The translations under genes and the position numbers were made by a program. The notes under the pieces were generated by a model. The model was not told the origin of the DNA, did no database searches, and saw only the letters and a list, made by a program, of their open reading frames with translations. 64,000 bases of DNA from Lethocerus indicus (Eukaryota; Arthropoda; Insecta; Hemiptera; Belostomatidae). Where the stretch lies: assembly GCA_019843655.1 (NCBI GenBank), contig JACDQD010000005.1, positions 14,969,575 to 15,033,574 of the forward strand, written 5' to 3'. The stretch's first letter is position 1. The number at the start of each line of letters is the position of its first letter. This document shows positions 23,728 to 36,240 of this stretch, one piece after another.

Positions 23728-26700
23728 GTACTGCTTGCGAAACCCACAAAACAAGAAAAACCACTCCTATTTATCCAATAACAATCATTCAGCAATTGGG
23801 CCACTACTTCTACCGCGCAAGTGTTTCTGTTGGCAACAGTTTCGAGGTAGGTATTTGTTTAGAGCATTCTGTTTAGAAACCACTCATAGCAGGAGCGCAC
23901 GCGAGACCAATAGGAAAGTCTCTCTTTTTGAAACTTTTTCTAAAGTTTCAAGAATACTATATAACAAAAATGTTTCGAATATAATTTTCAGGATCGTTAA
24001 TGGACTTTTAAATATATTGAAATAAATTATCAGTGAAAAACAGGAACAGGAGTTGACCAATATTCAGGTCCAATATTAATAAGCAGTATTGTTTACCTTT
24101 GAGTCTATATGTCGGCTCAGGTTCTACAAATCGGAATAAGCTCTTTACGAAATAGCGTTAGACGCATTAAAAAATTAGCCCAGTGAAACCTCGGTGAAAT
24201 GCCAGCTGTGTTCCTATTACTTTCCGTAAATGGGCCGTCGCTCAGCTTCCTGAGTGAGCGGCCAGCACTGGCAAGGCAATTTACTTAAGTTGAACGAATC
24301 TGTTGTAAGGCAGTTAGCAGCGGGCGGGCTCTGCTAACGGCTGCTGTCATTGGCCGGCCTACAACCGTCACTCCAGGCATCGCTCTTTCACTCCACAGCC
24401 ATTACTGTTTTCCCTTATTCCCGTCGCCAGTGAAGATTTCCCGAGTGCTCCACTCCCATTTCCAGGAAAATGAGCCTTCCCGCTTGTTGAACTCGGGTCG
24501 GGACGATTCGATTTTTCAAACGCGTTGCATTTGCATCACCGACCTCACGCAAGTATTTTTCCTATACATAGTTAACAATTTAACTATGTTTAAAAAAACT
24601 CAAAATCGCTACCAAACTGCTGCACTGTTTTGAGAACGCCCGGCACTCCGTCGCACCCACTCCATCGGGGCGAACAATGAAACCCAGTCGAATCTGTTTC
24701 AAAATTTTAAGAAGAACGTCAACCTTTGTGCCATTTCCCAAAAACAACGCCCTTCTACGCATGCCCACTTCGTAAGCACACACGTGTCGGTACGTTTAGC
24801 TCATTTTTATGACTGATTTAACTTCCTGACAAGGGCAAGGATTTCGTTTAACTTTGTGTTAGTGATTAATCAGAACGGGGGAAAGTTACTGACCCAACTT
24901 TTAATTAAATTTTTTTTCTATTTATTTTAGGCGCAATTATGGTCTCCCCGTTATGCTCCTTTTAATTAAAATTAAAATTTCATTACATTTCTGCAGCATT
25001 TTATAGGCGTCATAAATGCAAAAAACGCGTCCACCGGCTCGCTAAATAAACTCGCGACTAAGCCCACTTCCTAGGCACAACTGCTGGATTTTACACTGCC
25101 TGTACAGCGTGGAATTATTATTTTTTTTTACTGTTTTTATTTTTGCACAATCAACTTATACAGTTATGGGTGCAATTGATACGTGTATTTGCGGAATTAA
25201 AAATCAGTAATATGATTTTGTACAATCAATATGAATATACATGTAAAACCCTCGTAGGGTTGTACTTCATTATAAATTCAGATATTCGACGCAGTAAATT
25301 CGGTACCAAATTTTTTAGTGACCCACAGCTCGGATCAAACTGCAGATTATGACTTTCGATAAATTAAGTTGAATGTTCTACTAACTAACTGGGCTTGACA
25401 AAAGCCCTCCATTTCGGGGGGAAGGAAACGCGCGGACAAGCAGGGCTTGAGAATCTGCTTGGAAAATGGCGAGACGCCGGTGTCATTTGCAATATGAGAA
25501 GCTGGAGCCAAACTAACAAAGCCGGTTACCCGTTGTAGGGAAACAATATAGCCGGTGGCGGAAGGAACGACAGCCGTGCATCAGCCGAGGGTCTCCCGCC
25601 GCCCCCCTCCCCAAAACCATTGTCGATCTCTTCTCCGGCGGGGGTATTAAAACCGATATTTTAACCGGGTAAAATGTATTGTTGAGAAATTGAAAAAGAA
25701 ATTTATAACCACGAGAGAACAAATATATTCTGTCTAAATATTTCAATAATAGTTTCCAATTCGAAATTTCAGTTTTCTGTATTCCTTAAATGGACGACTA
25801 TAGTGAGTACATTACGAAATCATATACTTTATTAGTTCCCACCACATTGTACTGTTGAAAATGTGCAGCATTTCCCGTCTGCAGTTTATAATAATTACAA
25901 ACGTTACAAACAGGAACGAAGTAGTAAATATTCCGAAAAGGTGAATATTTTATTTACCATGAAATGACTTACTTTTCCACACTTTATTAATAAATAACCT
26001 GGAGAGAGTAATTCCTCTAAAATGAAATTAAGCATCCAATGTAGTAAATAAATATTTTTATTCAGGCCAAATATATGCCGTTTTTTTATTAATGTATAAT
26101 TAATTTAATATTAATCTCGATTGATGGAATCGTGTTTGGTAATTGATACTGTAAAAGACCAAACGAGCGGACGGTAGTGGTAATCTAAAAAATGATGAAA
26201 TACTAATCCTCTTCAAATAGTCAACTCACCATTGATGATTACACAGCTTGAGATCAGAATGCACACGCATTAGAAGCTATTTTAACATAAACCGGGGTTA
26301 TACATGAAGAGTGACAAATGGACGCGACGTTATCGACGGGTTGCCCCTCGGAGCACGTGCGTCATAGGTAATGGACCCGGGCAGTTTGTTTAACGATGGC
26401 GGTCATCACGGTGGCCGGGTCGCGTTTCCTTCCCGCCGAATATCGAATGGCGCGGATAGTCGAGCGTGCCAACGATATCGCATTTTTTTTCTCCCTTCCT
26501 CCGCGGTGTAGACCGTTTAACGACCCCGGGGGCTGGACGGTTCCCCGGGTTCGGTGACCGCCCATCAACCGCCACCCTCCCCCAACCCCTCGAAATAAAA
26601 CCACGGTATTTTGTAAGTATCAGGAATCTATGGTTTCCAAAATCCGCTCTTTTCCTTCTCGCATCCTCCGGATTCCCAACATTTTTACTAGAGACGTACC

Positions 26701-29640
26701 TTAACAGTGATCGTAAATTTCTGTAAACATATAATTTATCCAACGAGTATATGTAGGGACTGATTAGTTATTAAATTATCTCTACATTATCCTGTAATAA
26801 TTACTATATCTAAAAAAAATTCACAATAACTTCCCAATTTGAACCAACCTTAATTTAGTACAAAACTGTTCATTATATTGCCTGTTTCTTCTAGAAATTT
26901 TCTTTTAATAATATTTGTTGAGTCCATCTCTATGCCACTTCTATGTTTTTCCGTCTGTATTTTCTCCATATATGATGGTATTGCGATACCTCTGTGTAAA
27001 GTTGAAACAGAGTGAGTATTTGTGCGATAACACGTCAAAATGGCACTTCTTCCATTGTAGCTTCAGTTTGTGGCCGCAGAAATGAATTCACGTCAAACAT
27101 AGATAATGACACTACTACATTGTTGTATTATAGGAGTATTGCAATGTTCCGGACTTGGATCGCCAGTAAACTAATCCTTTTTTGAGGCCAGCCCATTAAT
27201 CCTGAACTTACTTAAACGTACTTTATACCCTCAAATTTATCTCTGGTATCTAACAGGACTGTTTTCCCTCTACGGCCCCCACCTCTTCTACAGCCCTTCC
27301 ATTTCCATTTAATTGGGCAGTTTCTTCATAATAAATGTAGCATCCTATTACCCATAAATACGACAGAATTGCCGAAGGCGTTTAACTTACGGCTGCTGGC
27401 TATCGGGTATTACTACATGAATTTTATCTTTCCGCTCCTGCTTCAGGCCAGAGTCAGTATCCTCCTATCTATGATGAAGCGCCAAACAGAAAATTATATA
27501 GACTTTTCCCATACAATTAAACCCAAAATAATTCATTATTCTTTATTCATGTGCCGATTGCGGAAGCAACTCTCGATTCTGTCTTGGTATTAATGACTAA
27601 TAAGCAAACGTTTAGAAGGAGACCTCGAGAAATTTTTCGTTCTCAATCAGGAATTGGAAATAAATAACCATTTCCTGCCATGATGACAGGATGCATCGTG
27701 TATATTGGTAATGCGCAAGTAGTTGTGGTTTAAGTTTTACTAGGTTAGCAGTATGCTAAGGTCTAGTCTGTCACAAAAATAACAGCATCATCGCTATCAT
27801 TTGGCCAACTTTCTGCGATAGAAGTCCTCATTTTTGGTTCCACTCACTTTCACAGCAAACACTGGGAAAAGTCCCGAGGGATAGAACCCGCCATTGGGGA
27901 GGATATCAGATATTTAAGGGGGCAATATTCGGTCTGGTTCGGTGTCGCACGCCCACCCCCACCCCCCGGGGGCTATGTTGAACCTGCTGAAACTGTTTGC
28001 CGTAACCGAGCTTCCTTCCCTTTGTCCATTTCGAGACGGCCGGGCCCCCCGCAGGGCCTCAAACAAATGACCGGGCCTTATTGGGCCGCGTTTAATTGGT
28101 TTTCCACTGTTGGAGTGCACCCACAATGCGGCTATATAAAGTTCTGTGAAAATGGAAACAAGTAAAGTAGCCGGCACCGTAACCCTTCATCTGAATGGCT
28201 TTACTTACGCACGATAGAACAGCGTTTCCTGAGCTGACGCGCACATGTTACAGGATGGTATCCGTACGGTACCATGATGGAAATGACCGGTGAGAAACCA
28301 ATGGCAAGAATGATCCCACGATGAAGAGGAAGAAAAAGTCGACCTAAATTTACTATAAAGAATAATTTATCGCATCATAACAAAACATTCTATTGTCCAC
28401 TTAAAATCGGCAGGAATTCTAGCAAATAGAAATAGAATTATTAAATATGAATATAATTTAATAAACAAAACAACATTTTACACGCTTAAAAAGTTTTAAT
28501 AACAGCATAAAAATAAATTTGTTCCCAGAATAATTAACTGTAGCAGTCAGCAAAAGTAACTGATTGTACATTTGATCTATCGATATACAGTAGAAATTGT
28601 AAATTGATATTCAATTTGGTTGAATTTATCTGGATGGATGTACCAAATAACTTGTTAAAATTCCTTAAACTGTAGCGAGAGATTTATTTATAGAACCGGT
28701 GAAAGGGTCAGGATGGGTTTTTGGTTCAGTAAATATTTCAGAAATTCATTCGACACATTTGCATGTTATTGACAAGTGCGAATATGAAAGTTTAATACGC
28801 ACTCAATGTACACAAACTGATAGGTTAATCAGGGATGAATTTTTGGGTTTACTAAACGAAGCCTTCGCAGTGAATTCAACAAACAGTTACCTTTGCGTTA
28901 TTTCTGAGTATAATTCCACAGATTTACGAGGGATATTTAAAATTAACCCTCGGAAGAAATATATTTCTGACAAATAAGTATTTTCTGTACTAACTCTAGA
29001 AGTTTCTAGAGTCAACAAAAATGTTGTTTTGGCCCTTCAATATTTTAATGATCAATTAATAAAGTAGTTCCGGGAATAATAAGAGCTAAGTCTTAATGAC
29101 AAGCCTTAAGGAATTATGCCTACTTCTTGACTTTCCGAAGAAGTTCTGCAAGTCCCCCAGGAACACCATGCAGGAGATTGTTCAACTCCCTGTCTCAGTG
29201 TGAGGTGTTAACAAAAGTACTGTTCATGAATACATTTAGACTCCGTTTACTCGGATGTTTCGTAAGGCCTGCACTCCGTCCGAGGAGACAGTATCTGCAT
29301 TATTCATCGAATGGCTGGATCTTCCCGGCAGGTGTAACGAGTTTACCAGAACTCACTCCGGCACAATCTCTTCTACCTCTAAACGGCCCAGCCGAGGCAA
29401 GCCAACTTGAAGATTTTATTTTCTCCACAAATTGAAAATTAAGAAATATCATATTTCATTAATTTTAGTACAGCAAGGGTGGCCATAATTAGGCCATAAC
29501 GAACACCCGAATTAACAGATTAATAATTGTATTGTGTACGCAAAATATTTTAGTATACAATATTTTGTATTGGCCGAAGCATCGGGCTTCAAAAATATAT
29601 TTCTATGAGAAATAAATAGGAAAATGATCCAGTAATCTTT
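23728..29640. other. Intron 1, 23.7-29.6 kb
   Basis: GC-rich patches lie at about 24180-24440, 24620-24760, 25390-25640, 26310-26710, 27840-28160 and 29240-29400. Between them the DNA is AT-rich. The plus-strand open frame at 28699-28977 is unrecognised and is discussed in the findings. Confidence 0.6.
28993..29012. promoter_or_regulatory. 20-bp inverted repeat with heat-shock-element core
   Basis: Arms ACTCTAGAA and TTCTAGAGT flank GT. The centre AGAAGTTTCT fits nGAAnnTTCn. Functional elements usually need three or more units, and no third unit in good register is visible. Confidence 0.25.
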
Positions 29641-32600
29641 GTTTTCCACAATTTAACCGCTTCATTCCTACAGCGGTGTACCGAGATCCCCCTTTTCAAC
29701 CCTCGCTATGAAAAGACTAAGCTCCACTTTTTTTGGGATGCGAGTTAGAAGGAAATAGTGGTTAACCCCGAGTACGACAATAGGGCAGACGCGCGCGGTC
29801 GATGGATCAAAACGGATCCCGATTATAAATTCATAAAATAACCGGGCAGTAACATTGGAAATGCGGTTGGGTCTATGATCTTTAAACTGTAACTGCCGGT
29901 CTGTAGCAATAAAAGCTGCGCCCGGAGCTCCGGTCCGCGGGCCGGTAGATTACGTACGACCATAAAGAGAAGCCGGGGGATGTCGTAAAAAATGATGGCC
30001 CCCTTTTGTGCCTGCATTACGATAAATTTAGCGATGATACGTTTCTTTTTTTCGCCGTGAGTATTAAAAATTTCCTATGCGTCCTACACACGAATTCCCT
30101 CATGCAAAGGGGCTTCTAAATATGAAATTTAGTTCTGTACGATTCCAGATCCAAGAAAGGGAACGAAAATGAATCCTTGTGAAAGGGACTCACGGTAGAA
30201 TTCCCATTAGTAGGCTGTTCAATCATTCCTGCCCAATGGATTTCAATATAACAGTCATTTGGGCGTTGGCTGGAAGTCATTTATCAGGTATTATATCAAG
30301 CGGAATACTATTTTCTTGTCGATGATGTAGCCGTAGTTATTCATCGCGGCTAAGACGACAAAATACCGTAGATTTTTATCGGCGTATGTAAAAGATGGCA
30401 TAAGAAAATGTTCCTGAGCCATATAATAATTTAAGGAAGTAATACAATAACTTAATGAAATTCCTCGTTTGTCAAACAAACGGCGATCGAGCTGGAAGAA
30501 TTCGCGCTTCGCAGAGCAGCGAGATCCCATTAAATAGTGTACAGGCATTGGAAAACATTGCACGCTATTGCGTTTAATCTACATCTCGATTGTTATAAAC
30601 ATATCTAGACTCAGTTTAATTTGAAATTGAATAATAAGTTTGCTCGCTCCAATTCCTTCGGAGCCAATACTATATACTCCAATCTTTATTTTCACTCTGC
30701 TACAGTCTTAAGTTCAAATAAGGACGGTGAGAATGCCAACCGGAGCAAACGTATTATATCAACCGGAAGTTTCAATAAAGATTAAGTTCCTCAGAATGTC
30801 ATCTTCAGCCCCGAATTTTCAACACCAAAATTATCTCGCTCGAGAATTTAAATTCTCAACGAAGCGTAGAATGAACAAAAATATTCGAGCCGCGTTGATT
30901 TGGCCGCGGTCCACGCTCGGGTGCATAATTGCTTCTTAGGGAGCGTGAATAACTGTAGCGATAAATAAATACTTGTCCCGGATAATGTTTTCGAGCGGGG
31001 GGGCTCCTCGGCGAAGAGGCCGCGCCAAGGGGTGGCGGCCCCTCTAGCACAGTCCGGGGCAGATATCCCTCCTCTTTCTCCAATTTATCGTGTCGGAGAC
31101 GGCACATTATGCCCGGATGATAAAGAGAGACACGCCCGGGCCCACCTCTGGGCCTATACCGTTGTTTACGAAGCCACGGCGGCGGCACACTTCTATCTGG
31201 CCCAGGCGCAAGAACACACACAAAACACCGATTCCTTTCCGCCCTCTTTAATAGCCCGATCCCCCTTGCCATCTCTCTGAACTCTATCAAATCTATCAAA
31301 CTCTCTTTAAAAGAATGTTGTTATAAACAAATGTATAAATCCGAATTAACCTTTTAAGGCATGCAATACTACTTTATTATAGTAGTACCTTAAGATACGC
31401 AACTTGTAATTACGGAAATGTTTAGTATAATCGTAATTTGGCATATAACTTTTCCAATAAATTTGGCCTGTACTCAGTAAAAGATTACTTTCTTCCACTC
31501 ATGGCCCATACTTAAGTCGCATTACCGCATCTCAAGACCATCAAAATAACAGACAACGACGATACTGTTCAAGTTATAAGGGAAGACGACTCGGATCACC
31601 GTATTTTAGAGGGTACAACCGGGCGGGAATTAGGAATTGAATCCCCCTCCAACCCCCCACAGAGGGTAAAGCGGCATGTCCCGGTAAGATAACGGAAGTT
31701 AACCGACGTTTGGGCCCGGATTGGCCGAGCCCCGGCCGGCAATCAGCCGGGGATCCTGCGGACCTCTTACACAGAATAACACCACCCTTGTTTACCATAA
31801 CTCCGAGTTTAAGGATTAGCAGTGAAATCATTTTAGTGAGTACCCATTCTTCCTTCGGGTAGGGCTATAATTATCCTATTCCACTTTGAACTTCTCAAAC
31901 ATGATTTTTACTGTCTTACAATCCGAACCAGCTCGAATTATTTATCGGTTTTTATGAGCATGGTCAATTTTAGGGACATTTATATTTGAAACATTTCCAT
32001 TACCAGTACAATTATTTTATTTTCTAGAAATCGCTATAAAAGATCTTATTGTGGCAACAATAGCTCTAACGACATTTTTTTCATATAATAATTTCCTATA
32101 CTATGAGTGCATAGCCCAGAATATTTTACTATTGGGACATTTCTATATAAAGTAAAATACATAAGAATTATTTGTAAGTATAAATATATACAAATGTAAT
32201 ATAACACCGAATGCCGTCAGTATGTGGCAAAATGGCCAAAAAGAAACATCCGTCAATATGTCCCAGTCGAAAATGACTTCTGTTACTGCATTCGGTAGAG
32301 GTAAAGGGAATGATTTTAATGCAGTTTCGAGATGGCCTAATGCGGAGCCCCGGACAGCGTATAGAACTGGTAAAGCGATGGTCTTAAAAAATGTACGACC
32401 AATAAATAATACGAAAATTGAAAAAGGGAAAGCGAAAACGGAACACGGCCCACCGACAATGTTGCCCAAATATAATATTAGATCTCACCCACGCTTAAAT
32501 CTCCCCAGTTTATTTCTGTCAAGAATTTCTCTCAAAAGCGAGTCCAGTCTATAAACACGTGGGAATTCTAGGTTCAACTTTTTTTAAACCTCTCAATGTA

Positions 32601-35600
32601 ATTATTTTAGAAAATGTTCAAATAATTATCACAATAAATAACATTAATATTAATTAGAAACACCATTTAAAATTACTAAAAATAATATCGATAATATAAT
32701 AATATTTCGATATAATTTGGCGTGATATTTCGTGAAGACAATGTCGCTGATTGATATGATTTTTTTGAAGGTTTTTCTATTACTCAATAGGCAATGTTAT
32801 AATTATAATATTATATTTCTAAATTATTTTATCAAGGATCAATAAGGAAAATTGTTCATTAAATACGCTATTACTCAAACCAAAAAAGAATTAAGTGTTC
32901 TGAACCTATTCTTCATTCTTGCAATATAACGAGCACTTATTATAATCTTGAAACGTCGCCAGGCAGAATGAATGAAAATGCTTGATTATCTGACATCTAA
33001 AAAATGAAAAATATGTATATATAAAGGCGCAAAAACTGTTGAAATTGATGAACACAGCGGGAAGAAATACGACTCCTAGAAATAATAAATTAACGGGGTA
33101 GGATTTCCATTATTTCAGCCGGAAGAATTCAGAGCCAATTTTTCGTCCTAAGAAAAACCCAGGCAGGGACCGGTAAATCACGCTAATTGGGTGTCCGTGC
33201 AAAAACCCACCTCGCATCGCCGGTTTTCACCCTGTCCGAAACTTCAACACATCAGTCCCCTCCGATCTAATGAGCCGATCGTTTTATCTCAAACTTTATT
33301 ATAATTAACGTGTCAACGAGGAGTAGGACCTCTTGGACACCTATTAGATCTCCGCGGCACATTGAATTTTCCATTGGGCGCGTTTAAACGGCCCCCGATA
33401 GACACTCCTTCTGTCAGAACCCTCGTTTGGAGTAGAATTTACGGCTGTGTGTATATCTCAGAATAAGTTGATCGGATCGACGTGGAATATTTCTGTTTTC
33501 ATTACGGTCTAAAAATAAATATAAAACCGAACGAAATCAGTAGAAGCGAATAATAAGCAGCAACTAAAAATATCGTGCACTAATATAACCTATTTTAATT
33601 TACAGTAAATAATTGAGGTCTATTTTTTGGAATTGGCACCAGAATTTCAATTTCTAGTTTTCGAAAGAATCCCACTAAATTTCTCGACAAATTTCGAAAA
33701 ATTCCACAGCGATGGGAGTGATGAACGGCATGCGTCTCGGTGTGTCTGGCACGGTTTATCCCTGAACCGCGGTCAAGAATTTATCTGCTCCTAAAAAGAC
33801 CGATTTTATGAAAGAATGATTTTCCTGGTCTTCGTCACTGGCCGGTTTATCCGTGGAAAAGACGTTACTGGTTGAATACGTCAGAGCTTCCAAAAGTGTA
33901 CCGGATCAAACAAATACGGATTGATGATACGAACATAAGTAGAATACAAAATTCAGTGTAAATATTAATAATAGGTGTCCAATATTGAAATTTTTAAAGG
34001 TAAATTTACCTTGAGCAAAGAAATATTCTGCAGATATACGGATAATTAAATTCCATGTTTCCAAAGAAATCACCTTTAATTAGTTCCAACAGAGATAAAT
34101 TGGGACATGATTTTTAATAGAACTACGTATTCAAAAAATGTAATATTACAATTGGAGAAGTGGAACCGTTTAGGGTCAATTGAATTGAATTCACTAAAGG
34201 AGTAGGACATTTTGGGCAGCGCTATTCGCCCGAATCCTGGACCAAATTTACAACGCGTCATGACCCGAAATTCTAGTCAACTATAAATGTTCAGTTAGTG
34301 CTCAAAAAAAAAAGTTACGAAGAAAAAGTAGCAGGAGAAAATTATAAAAACTGCGGTGACTTACAACATTGCAAGTTATAATTTCGGGTGGGCGGTCGTG
34401 ACGTGCCGGTATTTTGTACCGAATTTTATTCGGGCTAGGGGTGTCAGTACATAAGTCAGGGCGGCTAACTGCAACCAGCAGTTGCGGTCAACACGTGGCG
34501 CCTCTCTCAACATACCCCACCTTCGCACTAAAATTACTCCTATCTATTAGTTTCTCCTCCGTGGAATAAAGGAGTAATCGTAATCCACAATTTCTATATA
34601 GCGAGCCCAAAACGCTCAGTTATGTTGCAATTTCGCGTATTAATATTTAATTATTTATTTAATTTATCTACACTAACCAATAACAGTAACTCATTATAGC
34701 TGTTATTATTTCAATTATGAAAATATATTTTATTGAAGTAGTATATGGGGAATAACATTATGAAAGCCCTGTATTAGGCCGGCAAATATTTGCATTGGTT
34801 AATTCGTTCCCGTCACTGATGGCGACGGTTCCCCCCAAAAGCCAATTCTTGTCTAAACATCGCGTACAAACACAATCAATTCCAAATTTCCAATTCCTGT
34901 GATTTTCCAGTCATCTCTCTTAATTTATCCGCAAGTTCGGATGGGTGACGATTTCTCAAAATAAACCTCGCTCGGTCGTCTGTCCTGCCTCCGCGTCCTG
35001 TGGGCGCATGCTCCGCTCTACGTTTGACGCCAGTGCTAGAGAAGAGGGGCAAACGCGGTAACTTATGACGTTACTAATTTACTCCGCGCGGGAGAAACCC
35101 CTCGGAATGCGTACGCCCCCTGGCCCGCCCGCCGCCCGCGCTCAGATTTATAACATATTTATGTCGACCACGTGTCCCATCCTCGACCCAAATGCACTTC
35201 CCAGATATTTGGGAACGGTGGAGGTACTCCCAATAGGAATTCGTCGCAGAATTCCCCGAGGTGAAATTCGTCCCATTGACTCAGACCGGTTAAATTAGAA
35301 AAGTGCGAAAAAAGAGATTACAAGGAACGTCCCATATTCGGGTCCCGAAGGAGTACCCAAATCTACCGTTGCCACTGTAGATGGCACCCTATTATCTGTA
35401 TTGAACGTGTAGTACCTGACATATCTGTTTTTAATAACTGTCATTGACTGGGTTCACAAGTCTCTATACAAAGAAGATCAATTGGATAAGGCTGCACAAT
35501 GACTATACCGGTCCGCTGTTTGTATTGTAGATGCCCTTATTGTGAGAATAATTTGCAGTGAAATTCAAGTGAAAATACCAGTTTATTTTTAAACGTTTTA

Positions 35601-36240
35601 TTCCACTTGCACCTATTATATTAATGAGAAAATACAGACCGAATTAAGACCATTAATTAAATACCGTCTCGGGGCGCACATTAGAACGGGAGATTTTCTC
35701 GACTCTCTGCTTTAATTACTCCAGTTCTTTTTCAATTATACAAGTGAAGGATAGTTTATTTCAAAGGCCCGCTGTGTTCAGAGCATTTAAGAAAATTGTT
35801 TGCTTTTAAAACGACAGATTTGTAATTGCCGAAAAATGGCTAACCATAAAAGTAGAAACTATTCAACGGGCGGAAGTTGAATAACACGTGTCGGAAGGGT
35901 GAAAGGAGGCGGAGTTGTTTGAATCAGATTTGGGCGGGGGTTTTGTGGGCGGGTTACTTTGTCCCGGCCAAGATAACGGGCCTAAGGGCGACTCCTCCCG
36001 CCACCCTGTCTCGCCCCGGACATTAATTAAGCTCCGCATTGTCCCCTATTCCGCCCTTGGACCGTATAATTCGCTCTGAATTGGAAACTCCCCTCGACCT
36101 ATCTCGACCAGAGAAACAGCCGCCAGTTTGTATATATTGAAATTCCGTTTACAATTACCCGCCCACACCTCAACGCTGGAATAACTTAATATAACGGCTA
36201 TAATCTTAGCCAGAACAACGTCCACACGAACCGCTGACAA
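29641..36240. other. Intron 1, 29.6-36.2 kb
   Basis: GC-rich patches lie at about 29640-30010, 30880-31290, 31600-31790, 33130-33430, 34380-34560, 34920-35300 and 35860-36190. An AT-rich stretch at 31900-33050 contains frames open on both strands (32143-32554) without a recognised product. Confidence 0.6.
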
